Source of the DNA: Allium sativum | Taxonomy: Eukaryota > Streptophyta > Magnoliopsida > Asparagales > Amaryllidaceae | NCBI GenBank assembly: GCA_030737875.1 | Contig: CM060920.1 | Location: forward strand, 479,042,861 to 479,106,860 | Direction of reading: 5' to 3' | DNA: 64,000 nt | Part shown: positions 46,570 to 60,326 of the stretch, piece by piece | Position numbering within the stretch: the first letter of the stretch is position 1 | Layout: each line of letters opens with the position of its first letter | The notes under the pieces: generated by a model | What the model saw: the letters and a program-made list of their open reading frames with translations, nothing else | The model's database searches: none | Told to the model about the DNA's origin: nothing | Made by a program: the position numbers and the translations under genes

Positions 46570-48983
46570 TGTAACAACCTGGAATTTCAGAACCAATTTA
46601 AATGTTTATTTTAGCCATTTTAATGGATTTTGAATATTTAAAATGATTTATTTTAAATAATAATGACTAAAAATTTATTCTAAATGAATTTAGAATGAAT
46701 ATATTTATTTTAATTATAAAATGAGTTTGAAATGGCACAGTAATTTGAAAATTCGATTTTAAATTTCAGTTGAATGTACAGAATTCAAAATAAATCGGAT
46801 TTCAGTAAAACAAGAAATATTTGAATCTATTTAATTATATCTGTTTGACGAATGTGAAAATTCCAGATTTCATAATATATATTGAATGTTATATCTAGTT
46901 TGAAATTTAAGATAGTCGCTATGGAATTTATATATTTTTAATATAATATATAGCCCTTAAAAATAGGCATTTTGCAAACGACCTCTGTTATCGACGAAAC
47001 CACTTTGTTGGATTCAGAATGTCAAATTATTGCTGGGTTTCAAATTTCATGATTTTTGAAAGTAATATGTGAGCATGGTAAATTAAAATGTATTTTGATA
47101 GTTTTAGTTTGAATTGGATCGACTAGTAGATGGCCATTTTTCAAACGGTTTCCAAATTTGACGAAATTAGTTTTACTAGGACCGTATCATCAAATCATAG
47201 CTAGATTTATTTTTCTGGAACTTTTTGGTTAGTATGTAGCTCCGGTAAATTAAAATGTACATTTAAATTCAATATATATTGATTTATATTTTTATTTAAA
47301 GAAAAAGTGATCAAAACAGTTGAATTGACTTATAAAATATATCTCATTGTGTTCGGAATGGGGTTATTTGGCTAAGGGTGACATTCGTTGGGTTCGATTT
47401 GGAGTTCGTGACATTAAACAAATAATAATGGAATTAAATTATATTATAAATTTATATAAATAGCCTTAAAATTAGAAACCCTAGATCATATTAATTCCGA
47501 GCCGCCACCCATCATTTTACTGTCAGAATCGTCCGAATTTGAAAAAATAATTTCTCCCAATGCACTAAGTAATTTCAGTCTAAATTCATAGAGGGTAAAT
47601 CGAAGAGCTCTCCAAGAGCTTCAAATCCATATAAGCTTGATCGATTTTCGTTGAGCATTTTTCTCGAACCACTCCCTCAAAGTCTCACCGTATCGTGGCG
47701 ATTTCAGCCCTCTACCGTCGATCGAGTTCACCAAAGAAGGGGTGCTATGGGTGCGGCTAGCATAGACGGAGAACGTGAAGCAGTCAAATCATCTCCTGGG
47801 GCATTGCGATGCTTGCAAAAATAAAACCTAGTTTTGAACAGTAAAGATAGAACGACGGCCTGAGTTGATTAATGAAGAAGACGGTTTATTATTTAATTAA
47901 TTACTTTATTAATTATTTAAATGTCATTAACCTTTATAATAGTGTATCTTTCTCATACGAACTCCAAATCGTATGAATCATGATCCGTTGCGATCGTGGG
48001 GATGAGAGCTTCACAACAAGACTAACTGGGTCAAATTTGGAGCTTGTTAGAATTTAGGGCAGATTTAATCCAAACCGTCCAATAAAGAATGACAGAGTGG
48101 AAACCGACTGTGAGAACTCTCTCTCACTCAAAATTAATTTACAGTTATTATATAATAGGTTGCTGACATGGCTTAGTAGCTCCTGACACTAGTTTCTTGT
48201 ACAAACCAAGGTTGATTGTTTGTCTGGATTGTGATTGGAATGGCATTGAAAGATATTGTTGTATATATAAAATTATTTATATAAAATGTATAAAAAATTA
48301 TCATGGAAAGAAATAAAATAAATATTCATTTACAAGTTCGATGGCTTGTTCATATACACCTATTTAACTGATATTGATTGCGATGATTACTTTTACACAT
48401 CGCCCAACTGCATAAACAATAATCAGTATTTATTGTTTGAAAACCCCACACGAGTATTGGGATGATATTTGATATAACCTAATCCCAATTATTTAGTGAC
48501 ATGTCAATTGATGGGTTGACAGACTGTATATGCGTTATTTATTTATTTATTTATATTAATGCTTATACAATTGTAAAATGCACTCTGGATGTTGTATGAA
48601 TTTTTAATGATTGTTTATCATTATTTTTGTATACATGCGATGTATGAAATTAGATGGTAATTGATTGAGTTTGATTCCATTTCAGAATTAACGAATATTT
48701 TAAAATAATATTAAGTAAATATTGAAATGTGCAGTCGTGTTAAGTAGTTAAACGTCATTTTAACACGAACGGGATTTTCTGTCGATTTTATTCATCTTAT
48801 AATGAATATCGAAAAGTGATTTCAAAATATGATATTTTGAAAATATTATCATTTTAAAATTATAATGATATGGAATATTCAATTTTGATTTAAAATTGAA
48901 AATGAAGTTGGAATCGTTTTTAAAACGATTAAATATTTTAAAATATGTTTCAACAGAAATCGACGATATTATATATATGTATG

Positions 48984-49046
<63 letters not shown>

Positions 49047-49947
49047 GGCCTGTTTAGAACGCGCCGCGCATCGACTGTTCGCGAATTTCGTCCATTAACT
49101 TCAAATTGATTTAGCGGGAGATCTGACCATCGGATTCTCCTAAAACCGGAAGCTTTGGGGTTTGTAACTAAAAGAGCTTTCCAATGAATTCAAGAGATTT
49201 GAAATCTAACGGTTGGATTTTAAGATATGTCCAAATCAGGTTTGGAAAAGGTCGCTATGGACGCAGTTTGGTGGCCGTTATTGGAAACCGACTATATAAG
49301 CGACATTAAAATTATTAAAAATATGGAAAAATTACGTAAATTCATAGTGAGGGTTTTGGAAAGATTTTTAAATGAAAAATTCCAGTTTTGAAAATATAAA
49401 AATATATTTTTATCGAAATGAACTAGTTAGTAACTAGAATAATAGTCCAATTATATTTATAAATAAATGGAATGGATTTGAAAATGGTTTTAAAATAACA
49501 AGAATTTTCCAACGAATAAATTGGAATGGATTTGTAATGAAAACAATCTTCGGAATATTTCGATACTGGATTCCGTGATTACACGGACATTGTTGAGGAA
49601 TTTGGAAGATACATATATCATTATTCCCAATACGATATCCATTGGTTTCAGAATTTGATATTGATTATAAGCCGATATAATTTCCATTCAAAGCCTTGTA
49701 TTTGATATCAAATTGGATTTTGGGTTTGTCATGAACGGTGTTTTAAATAACATATGTTCTTTAACCCAATTAACGGTGAAAAAGATGATTTGGAATTTAT
49801 ATTCTTTTAATTAAGATTAATAGAATTTTCCAAAGTAAAGATTTCCAATTTAATATATTAAATTGGAACTGAATGGAATTCAATTTGGTAATAATCGAGA
49901 TGAGCTTCTGTGAAGGAAGACCATTACTACATATGGAATTTAAAAGG
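46570..49947 (+). repeat. copy II 3' LTR, first part
   Basis: Starts TGTAACAACC and continues collinear with the 5' LTR up to the insertion point of copy III. The last five bases (AAAGG, 49943-49947) are the target duplicated by copy III. It contains a long (TA)n run at 48969-49042. Confidence 0.85.
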
Positions 49948-50929
49948 TGTAATAACCCGTAAAATGCGAGCCAGTTTGAAATTTTTATTTTGGCAATTTT
50001 AGCGAATTTTGATTATTTAAAATGAATTATTTTAAATAATATCGACGAGAAATTTATTTTGAATAGAATTAGAACGTATATTTATATACGCGTCGTCGTT
50101 AGAATATAAATATTTATATATAATTATAAATAGAATTGAAAATGGCGCGGTAGTTCGATAATTCGATTTCAAACTTCAATTGAATGTACCGAGTGCAAAA
50201 CAAACCGGATTTTAGTGAAACCAAAAACATTAGGATCTAATTGATAATATCTTTCTAACGGATGTAAGAAACTGAGATTTCATTTTAAAAATTGAGAGAT
50301 ATGTCCAGTTGAAAATTCTGAATAGTCGCTATGGAATTCAGGCCCTTAAAAATGGACATTTTGCAAACGACCTCGGATTTCGACGAAACCACTTTTGTTG
50401 GATCCGCAGTGTAAAGTTATTGCTAGATTTCGAATTTCATAATTTTTCGAATCAATATGTGAGCGTGGCAAAGGAAAACGCGTTTGACCATTTCAGTTGA
50501 TTTTAATCGACTGGAAATTGGCCATTTTTCATACGGTCTCAGAATTCGACGAAACTAGTTTTGTTAGGACCGTAACGTCAATACGAAGCTAGAAAATATT
50601 TTTCTGCAATTTATAGAGTTAGTATGTGACCCCGGTAATTTGAAATGTACGTTTAAAATTCAATATAGCGATTTAAGTGTAAATTTAACAGGAACTGATT
50701 CAAACAGTCGAATCAGCTTACGATACATATCCCATTGTGTTCGGAATGGGGGTGAAACGCTATGGGCGACAGGCGGTGGACCTCTTTTAGAGGTCGATTG
50801 AAAAAGTTGACTTTTTGAATTAAAAGAAAATAATTAAATAATTAAATTAATAAAAAATTTCTATCTCCCCCTTTTAACCCAGGCCCCCCCCGATTAAAAC
50901 AGAATTGATTTCAAAATTAAAAAAAAAAA

Positions 50930-51190
50930 AAAAGGAAGAAAGCGACGGGGGAGGAGCCGCCGCCCCTCCCCGATGAACCGCCGCCGCAGCCAGGGGTGGC
51001 GCAGCCCCTGCGCCGTCCTCCCCTCTTCTTCTTCCTTCTCCCCTTACCTCCCTCTCACCTCCTCCGCGAACCAGAAAACCGCACGCCCTAGCCTCGACTC
51101 GAACCGCCGCTCCGTTCCTCCACCTCCCACTCGATTCCTCCTCCCTTCCGCCTTCTAATGACCACCGACAGCGAAGTCCGCCACTGCCCC
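50930..51190. other. GC-rich block in copy III LTR
   Basis: A sharply GC-rich segment (CCGCCGCC-type) preceded by a poly-A tract and stop-rich AT sequence. It could be a promoter/leader module or a captured exon. A 61-codon ORF runs through it (MNRRRSQGWRSP...), with no recognised family. The same block lies inverted at 59090-59350. Confidence 0.6.
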
Positions 51191-51684
51191 CCCCTGTAAG
51201 TCGGTTTTTATTTATTTGTTTGTTTTATTTTTATTTTATATAAATAGAAATAAAGAAAACTGATTTTATATTTAGGATTTAAAAACTGATTTTATATTTA
51301 GGATTTAAAAACTGATTTTAAAATAAAGAAAACTGATTTTAAAGAGAATTTAAAACTGATTTTATATTTAGGATTTTAAAACGGGAAAGTTAGGATTTTA
51401 AAATTAGAAAGTTAGGATTTTTAAATTTGAAAGTTCGGATTTTTAAAATAGAGAAGATGAGATTTTTAAAGTAGAAAAGATTTTATTCAGTTAAAGGTAT
51501 GATCTTTATATTTTTAAAGTATTAAAAATATAATCTTTACTATGTAGAAATGTTAAAAATATGATTTTTATATTTTTAAAGTATTAAAAATATAATCTTT
51601 ATAGGATAGAGAATATAAAAATATCATCTTTGTATATGTAGCAAAATAAAAATCTGATTTTTATTTTATATACGTTGAAATCAA

Positions 51685-51925
51685 GTGATATCTTTAAATT
51701 TAAAAAGGTGAAATCTTTAAATTTAAAAAGGTGAAATCTTTAAATTTAAAAAGGTGAGATCTTTAAATTTAAAAAGGTGAAATCTTTAAATTTAAAAAGG
51801 TGAGATCTTTAAATTTAAAAAGGTGAGATCTTTAAATTTAAAAAGGTGAAATCTTTAAATTTAAAAAGGTGAGATCTTTAAATTTAAAAAGGTGAAATCT
51901 TTAAATTCAAAAAGGCGAAATCTTT
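51685..51925. repeat. 23-bp minisatellite in copy III LTR
   Basis: About ten units of AAATCTTTAAATTTAAAAAG plus GTG; unit variants alternate between GTGAAATC and GTGAGATC. The inverted counterpart is at 58355-58590 with the same order of variants. Confidence 0.9.
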
Positions 51926-52054
51926 ATATGGAAAATAGCGGGATAAAAATATAATTTTTATCTATATAACATAGTAGTAAAAATTCGATTTTTAAATATA
52001 TGAAGTGATTATAAAAATATGATTTTAAATTGAAAACGAAAAAATAAAAATGTG

Positions 52055-52447
52055 TGAATTCCATAGCGACTATTCAGAATTTTCAACTGGACATATCTCT
52101 CAATTTTTAAAATGAAATCTCAGTTTCTTACATCCGTTAGAAAGATATTATCAATTAGATCCTAATGTTTTTGGTTTCACTAAAATCCGGTTTGTTTTGC
52201 ACTCGGTACATTCAATTGAAGTTTGAAATCGAATTATCGAACTACCGCGCCATTTTCAATTCTATTTATAATTATATATAAATATTTATATTCTAACGAC
52301 GACGCGTATATAAATATACGTTCTAATTCTATTCAAAATAAATTTCTCGTCGATATTATTTAAAATAATTCATTTTAAATAATCAAAATTCGCTAAAATT
52401 GCCAAAATAAAAATTTCAAACTGGCTCGCATTTTACGGGTTATTACA
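52055..52447 (-). repeat. copy III truncated 3' LTR (393 bp)
   Basis: Exact-length reverse complement of 49948-50340. It is joined at 52054/52055 to the inverted left arm. Its TGTAATAACC start (minus strand) abuts the purine tract. Confidence 0.88.
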
Positions 52448-53482
52448 ATCTCCCCCACTTAAAACTTTTCGTCCCCGAAAAGGAACAAAGTCGAAAGTGG
52501 TTTGATTAATCAACTCTACGTTCGATCTGGCTTCCATTCTCCAACTTTTTAGTTTCTGAGAATTTTCAAAATTTCAAAAATTTGGCTAACACCCTAAATT
52601 TTCGAAAAATTTCGCCATAACCTCCCCTGCAATGGGAGCATCGGGGAATTTCAAATAGCTTCCCCGGTCCTTCAGATCTCAAAAAGAAAAAGAAAAAGCC
52701 AAGCGGCTAGCCAATAGGCTCACAAAATCATCATCACCCAAACAAAACAGTAAATTATGTAGTAAACATGTACCTATTTGTCGGGCAAACAAATTTTATT
52801 CTTCGGCTCTAGCCTCCTTGCTATGACCTGTTCAAAAGATATACATGTATGCAAGCAAATGCGACCAATTTCAATATAATCCAATATTTGATTCAATTAG
52901 GCATAATGGTTAAAAATTAGCAAACAATTAAACAACCAACACAAACATCAATCAATTAGTGAATTAGAGTTTCAAATTCATAAATTTTGATATATACACA
53001 GAAATCATGTTTTTGATGCCAATTCACAACAAAGTGTTCTAACTATATAAGTTTTGGTTCTCACACCAGTCTAATGGAAATATATAGAAATCACACCTTC
53101 GAAACACGAATATAAATACTGATGATGTGGCCACATCATCAGAATTATCCCCGGGTGTCTAGAATGTGATTCTATATCTATCCAGTATATTAAAACTTCG
53201 AATATACGTTCATGACGCGTATACGCGAAATCTATATATACTCGATTGTCCATATTCAAAATAAATAAATAATCAAATACGAATAAAGCGATTTAAATTT
53301 TAAAACAAAATTGTTTTCATTTGAAAAATATACTCTTTACACCCGTTCTAGGATACTACTGATCCTATCTCTAACGAGTCATTCTAATTGGATATTACTA
53401 ATCCAATATCTGATGAATTCTTTCGTATGGTTATAATGTGCCTTGTTCTCGAGCTCTGTAAACCAAAGCTCTGATACCAAAC
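52448..53482 (-). mobile_element. copy III interior (1.03 kb, non-coding)
   Basis: Bounded by the purine tract AAGTGGGGGAGAT (52448-52460, minus) and the PBS TGGTATCAGAGC (53468-53479, minus; perfect). It aligns with the copy I interior and with the outer parts of the copy II interior, without the zinc-knuckle segment. No gene was found. Confidence 0.82.
53468..53479 (-). promoter_or_regulatory. copy III primer-binding site
   Basis: TGGTATCAGAGC on the minus strand is a perfect initiator-Met tRNA complement, followed inward by TTTGGTTTACAGAGC. Confidence 0.88.
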
Positions 53483-56400
53483 TGAGACGACCCGAACTTC
53501 CCCGTGAAGGAAAGCACGGATAGAATTGAGAACAACACCCAAAAGGACACATACGGAAGAACATTTCATTGTTATTACAACAATTCCATCAGATATAAGA
53601 ATATACAGAGTATAAATGAATAAATTACATTTGATAAATATCAGAGATTACAATAAATTACATAGCAGCGGAAAAATATACAAAACACAACTAGAAGTGA
53701 TACACGGATACAGAGCTTTCCGAGCATCGTTCCAGCTGTTAATCAGGACCCTGTGAATATAAATCTGCAAAACCAAAACTACTAGCTGCCCGTGCGGAAA
53801 ATAAGGGCACCCAGAGTTTAGGTTAAAACAATAAACTCCAGGTCAGTCATGTGACTGGTGTGAGAACTAAAACAGTTATTAATATTGGTTTTAAAGTTAG
53901 GTAAATCAAGGGACCACGCCGTATAACACGGAACGGGTTTCCTCCCAAGAATACCAGTGCATAGAACAAACAGCGCAATGCTAAATAAAGAAAAATGAAG
54001 CTGTTATAAGACCCAGGTCCCATCACACAATGCAACGCAAGCCGGAGGATAGGGTTTTTACCTTATAACAGCCAAAGCATGCTTGATACGTTTAAAACAC
54101 ATTATTTGATATTACTATATGTGTATAGTGTCAAAACAATTTCACATCATAAATATCAATCATAGGCGGCATGGGTACCATCTATCATGTCGCCATACTA
54201 GTTCTACAATTAAAACCGCAATACACGTATTGGAAATTGGATTCCGTCATGAGCCGAGGCAAGGGGCAAGCTCCTCTCCGCGTTCGAGACACTCTAGCAA
54301 ATGTCCCAGGACCCCACTTTGATCCTTGGATCTTCAGGGCCGGTCCTCTCTTACTTTTGAGGATTAGTTATTCCTGAACACACGTTTCCCGGTCCTTACA
54401 GACCTATATCCGAGGCGCCTCGCATTCCAACAACCACACAGGTGAAAAGTATATAAATGTCAGGGCTGGTAGGTCACTGACACCACCCTAGCTAGAAAGA
54501 AACGTCGTGCTCTCCCTGCAGTCACTATCCCGTTTTTGACTCATACCGAGGTGTGAGGCTCGCGAATTCACGTTATACACAAAGCTATGCCACACAGGCC
54601 GTGCTTTGATCATCAACCACAAGACTTTGCTTTTCAACAGAAGCCTTGATCAATTGCCACTTACGCATGCCACACAGGCAATTCACTCCATGCGTTTGAT
54701 ATCCATCAATATATAACCCCTGAGCTCGTACGTCTCAGAGAAGGGCGTTAAGCAAGAGAATAAATTCTCCGCCGCCAAACAGATATATATTTAATAGAGA
54801 TCAATCACACGGACTAAAATCCAATGTCAGACACACAGTCCATTTACAAGTCCGTTCTGGGTCTGAACGAAACCGGAGGCACTTTCCTCGCATATCCATC
54901 GATCTCCAAGTACGTCTGGACGATCACCGACTGTTTCCCTCATCTTGGGTGTACAGCCCAATCAAGATCATCAGTAATCACCCAAACGATGTGAAGACTT
55001 CCGGTCTTCAACCACCGTCTTCATCTTCGACATCTCGTCGAATCGGTTATTCAGAATGGGTATAAACCCGGCCTTTCTGAATAACCCACGTATATAATAA
55101 ACGAATGTTACACAAACACAACAAACGCCTCATCCCAATTCAGAATATTCTTTTATTCACAATATCACATTCTTAGGGAAATGTTCCCATTAATTTTATC
55201 CAAGATAAATTCTTCTAAATTTATTCTTTAATCCTCCTTTGGATATCACTTCAAACTAGTCGGGATTAACGAACCACACCGAAGTAATTATTTAGTTTAT
55301 TTCCCAATCCCAACCTATATATCCCCTGGAGAAAACTGGTAATACTCCACATCTAACACCACTGTGTTATCGGTAAAATTAATTACCATTTCACGTTCAA
55401 ATCTAATTAAAGATTTAACTATCGCTTTGGAGCAAAACTGGTGGTACTCCACTCTCGATCACTTTTCAGATTTGATAATTTAAATCATCAATTCACATTT
55501 TAATCTAATTAAAGATTCATTAAAACTCCACTTAGTTTTAATCTTTTCAAAAATCAATATCCTGCCTTTAACTGGGTTAAAGAACCAATGTCATCAAAAC
55601 ACGATTCACGACAAACCCAAATCACATTTGATATTAAATACAAGGCTCTGAATAGAAAATATATCGACTTATATTCAAAATCAAATTCTGAAACCAACAA
55701 ATATCGTATTGGAAATAACGATATAAAATATCTTTCAAATCCCCATAACAATATTTGTATAGTCACCAAATCCAACATCGAAATATCCCGAAGATAATTT
55801 CGATTCAGCTCCAGTCCAATCCACGTATTGGGAATTATCGATTATTTTCAAAACCACTATCAAATTCAATTTATTTATTTTAAAAATAAATTGATTTCAA
55901 TTCTAGTTCAAAACTAGTTCATTTCGATAAAAATCTATTTTTATCTTTTCAAATGTGGAATTTTTCACCCCAGTTCTTTCCAATTCACATATTATAATTT
56001 TACACAAATTATAGATATTTTTAATAATTTTATCAAGGCCCGTACAGTCGATTTCCAACAACGGCCATCGAACTGCACTTATAGCGACCTTTTTCGAATT
56101 TGATTTGGACATAATTCCAAATCCAACCGTTAGATTTCAAATTTCTAATATTCATTGGAAAGCTCTTTTCGATACGAACCCAACGGTTCCGGTTTTAGGA
56201 GAATCCGACGGTCGGATCTCCCGCAATGTCCGTTTGAAATAAATGGTCGAAATTCACGAACTGCCGCGGCGCGGCGCGTTCTATTCAGGCCATTATATTA
56301 TATATATAATATATATAATATATATTTCGTCGATTTCCTTTTAAAACGAATTTTAAAAATAGTTTTGAATTCGTTTCAAAAGCAATTTCAACTTCCATTT

Positions 56401-59400
56401 CAATTCAAATCAAAATTGAATTCTTCTCTATAAATTCGTTTTAAAATTCATTTCTATTCAATTCAAATTTCAATTCAATTTGAATTCATTTCAATTCACT
56501 TTCAATTCAATTTGAATTCGTTTTCAATTCCATTCATTTCGAAATCGTTTTCAATTCAATTCATTTCGAAATCGTTTTCAATTCAATTCATTTCGAAATC
56601 GTTTTCAATTCAATTCATTTCGAAATCGTTTTCAATTCAATTCATTTCGAAATCGTTTTCAATTCAATTCATTTCGAAATCGTTTTCAATTCAATTCATT
56701 TCGAAATCGTTTTCAATTCAATTCATTCCTATTTTATTCAAATTCAAATTCACTTCCTATTCAATTCGAATTTTAATCTAATTCAATTGAATTTTATTTC
56801 AAAATATTTAGTTTTGAAATCACTTTTCAATATTCGTTGTAAAACGAATAAAATCGATATAAATATCATTCACGTCAAAATAGCGCATCTCTAATCCACA
56901 CGGCTTTATATATTTCAAAAACTTCTATTCAATTCAACACGTGAACCTATATTTCTTTCAACACACGACTAATCTCCACACATGAGTACTGTCAACACAT
57001 TACTATTTTTATTATGTGAAATATTTTATAAAACTATGGTATCTATCGTTTGATTTTCAATTAGACTTCTACTGGGAAGTAGTTCTAATTTTAAATGTGA
57101 TAAAGATGTAATTTTGATTATATAAAATATTTCACTCAACACATGCACATCGTCAACACAAGACTATTTTTATATTCAACACATGAATTTTCTTTTATAA
57201 TATTCCTTATTTTCCCAATTGGAATGAGGCCCAATCAATCACCATATAACGTTAATTATATGGATTCCATACAACACATGTATATAATAGCGTCGAAAAA
57301 TAATCAACCATCAACCAAAGTGCACTACACTGTACAAGCATCAAATATCGATATCTAACGCTTATAACAGCCTGTCAATCAATCGATCGACATATTTGAT
57401 CAATCAGGATGAGTGAACTTCAAATTTCATCCCAACACCCGTGTGGGGTTTCAAACAATCAAACACAGATTTTATTTGTGCAGTTGGGCGATGTGTAAAA
57501 TTTATCAACCCAATCAATATCAGTCAAATCAGTGTATATAAACAAATCGGCCGATTTGTTTATAAATATTTTATTTATTCACTTTCACGTTAAAAATTAT
57601 TTTTAACGATAAAATATTCTATTTCAACACTTGAATTTCTATTCATTTCATTTACACAATAAAAATGATATTTTTATTTTTCTAACATATTTTAGAAAAT
57701 TTCGGCGGCATAACGGCACGATACTAGAAACGGGACAAGGCCTAGCCTTATCCCCGGTCTAGTGAAGGCCCACGCCATTCACACATCAATCAAATCACTT
57801 TCGTTATGCAAACCACAAAATTTGGAGTAAGAGTCTAACCTAGTCTTACTCCTTCGCCTTATAACGGCGCACGTCTAATCCTAACCAATTTATCGATTCG
57901 ATTTTTCACACCACAAACCACATTCAAACCAATATCTCAATCAATCACCAAACATCCAAACAAACAAGTCCATGGTATGTGGACGGGTGTCGGGTGCTTC
58001 TAATAAGCACCGTCTGCATCCTAATATATATATATATATAACTAGAATAAGAATTTTGAGTGAGAAGTTCTCACCGATAGCTATCCTAGCTCCACGGCAC
58101 TTCATTTACAGAAATCTTCTTCATCCTCGCCTTTTTATCATCTTCTTTTGCCCGTAGTCACTATATATATAAAAATCACACATTTTTATATTTCGATGTC
58201 TTTTAAAAATAAAAATAAAAATCACATTTTTATTTGTTCGTTTTCAATTTAAAATCATATTTTTATAATCACTTCATATATTTAAAAATCGAATTTTTAC
58301 TACTATGTTATATAGATAAAAATTATATTTTTATCCCGCTATTTTCCATATAAAGATTTCGCCTTTTTGAATTTAAAGATTTCACCTTTTTAAATTTAAA
58401 GATCTCACCTTTTTAAATTTAAAGATTTCACCTTTTTAAATTTAAAGATCTCACCTTTTTAAATTTAAAGATCTCACCTTTTTAAATTTAAAGATTTCAC
58501 CTTTTTAAATTTAAAGATCTCACCTTTTTAAATTTAAAGATTTCACCTTTTTAAATTTAAAGATTTCACCTTTTTAAATTTAAAGATATCACTTGATTTC
58601 AACGTATATAAAATAAAAATCAGATTTTTATTTTGCTACATATACAAAGATGATATTTTTATATTCTCTATCCTATAAAGATTATATTTTTAATACTTTA
58701 AAAATATAAAAATCATATTTTTAACATTTCTACATAGTAAAGATTATATTTTTAATACTTTAAAAATATAAAGATCATACCTTTAACTGAATAAAATCTT
58801 TTCTACTTTAAAAATCTCATCTTCTCTATTTTAAAAATCCGAACTTTCAAATTTAAAAATCCTAACTTTCTAAATTTAAAATCCTAACTTTCCCGTTTTA
58901 AAATCCTAAATATAAAATCAGTTTTAAATTCTCTTTAAAATCAGTTTTCTTTATTTTAAAATCAGTTTTTAAATCCTAAATATAAAATCAGTTTTTAAAT
59001 CCTAAATATAAAATCAGTTTTCTTTATTTCTATTTATATAAAATAAAAATAAAACAAACAAATAAATAAAAACCGACTTACAGGGGGGGCAGTGGCGGAC
59101 TTCGCTGTCGGTGGTCATTAGAAGGCGGAAGGGAGGAGGAATCGAGTGGGAGGTGGAGGAACGGAGCGGCGGTTCGAGTCGAGGCTAGGGCGTGCGGTTT
59201 TCTGGTTCGCGGAGGAGGTGAGAGGGAGGTAAGGGGAGAAGGAAGAAGAAGAGGGGAGGACGGCGCAGGGGCTGCGCCACCCCTGGCTGCGGCGGCGGTT
59301 CATCGGGGAGGGGCGGCGGCTCCTCCCCCGTCGCTTTCTTCCTTTTTTTTTTTTTTAATTTTGAAATCAATTCTGTTTTAATCGGGGGGGCCTGGGTTAA

Positions 59401-60326
59401 AAGGGGGAGATAGAAATTTTTTATTAATTTAATTATTTAATTATTTTCTTTTAATTCAAAAAGTCAACTTTTTCAATCGACCTCTAAAAGAGGTCCACCG
59501 CCTGTCGCCCACAGCGTTTCACCCCCATTCCGAACACAATGGGATATGTATCATAAGCTGATTCGACTGTTTGAATCAGTTCCTGTTAAATTTACACTTA
59601 AATCGCTATATTGAATTTTAAACGTACATTTCAAATTATCGGGGTCACATACTAACTCTATAAATTGCAGAAAAATATTTTCTAGCTTCGTATTGACGTT
59701 ACGGTCCTAACAAAACTAGTTTCGTCGAATTCTGAGACCGTATGAAAAATGGCCAATTTCCAGTCGATTAAAATCAACTGAAATGGTCAAACGCGTTTTC
59801 CTTTGCCACGCTCACATATTGATTCGAAAAATTATGAAATTCGAAATCTAGCAATAACTTTACACTGCGGATCCAACAAAAGTGGTTTCGTCGAAATCCG
59901 AGGTCGTTTGCAAAATGTCCATTTTTAAGGGCCTGAATTCCATAGCGACTATTCAGAATTTTCAACTGGACATATCTCTCAATTTTTAAAATGAAATCTC
60001 AGTTTCTTACATCCGTTAGAAAGATATTATCAATTAGATCCTAATGTTTTTGGTTTCACTAAAATCTGGTTTGTTTTGCACTCGGTACATTCAATTGAAG
60101 TTTGAAATCGAATTATCGAACTACCGCGCCATTTTCAATTCTATTTATAATTATATATAAATATTTATATTCTAACGACGACGCGTATATAAATATACGT
60201 TCTAATTCTATTCAAAATAAATTTCTCGTCGATATTATTTAAAATAATTCATTTTAAATAATCAAAATTCGCTAAAATTGCCAAAATAAAAATTTCAAAC
60301 TGGCTCGCATTTTACGGGTTATTACA
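53483..60326 (-). repeat. copy III full-length LTR (6.84 kb)
   Basis: Starts TGTAATAACC at 60326 and ends GGTCGTCTCA at 53483 on the minus strand. It includes a 27-bp minisatellite (56517-56729), a 23-bp minisatellite (58355-58590) and a GC-rich block (59090-59350). Open frames inside, including the 9-residue-repeat ORF at 56512-56781, are by-products of repeats. Confidence 0.85.
56517..56729. repeat. 27-bp minisatellite
   Basis: About eight units of TCGTTTTCAATTCAATTCAT plus TTCGAAA. Because 27 is a multiple of three it reads as a 9-residue repeat (SFSIQFISK), but nothing suggests translation. Confidence 0.9.

Larger units (their letters stand above)
49948..52054 (+). repeat. copy III left arm, inverted LTR start (2.1 kb)
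   Basis: Near-perfect reverse complement of 58223-60326; only a few single-base and homopolymer differences were seen (for example near 50762). It includes a GC-rich block (50930-51190), the tandem repeats at 51255-51375 and the 23-bp minisatellite. The 61- and 63-codon ORFs here (50973-51158 and 50309-50500) recur in the other arm as identical translations because the DNA is duplicated, not because of protein conservation. Confidence 0.88.
49948..60326 (-). mobile_element. giant-LTR family copy III with two U3-type ends
   Basis: Inserted in the copy II 3' LTR with an exact 5-bp target duplication AAAGG (49943-49947 and 60327-60331). Both outer ends are the LTR start TGTAATAACCCG, in inverted orientation. 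In element (minus) orientation the order is: full LTR 60326-53483 (6,844 bp), PBS, interior 53482-52448, purine tract, first 393 bp of the 3' LTR (52447-52055), then an inverted copy of LTR positions 2107 to 1 (52054-49948). The LTR 3' end is missing from the left side. Confidence 0.85.

Noticed and set aside
50973..51158. 61-codon ORF duplicated with identical protein at 59118-59303 as a conserved gene
   Set aside because: The identity comes from the near-perfect inverted DNA repeat, which is identical in non-coding parts too.
51685..51925. Regular 23-bp repeats resembling a CRISPR array
   Set aside because: The units are directly adjacent with no unique spacers, have AT-rich drift, and are duplicated inverted within an LTR of a plant element; they are a minisatellite.
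56512..56781. 89-codon ORF of 9-residue repeats as a secreted or structural protein gene
   Set aside because: It is produced by a 27-bp tandem repeat inside a non-coding LTR; no start context or conservation supports translation.
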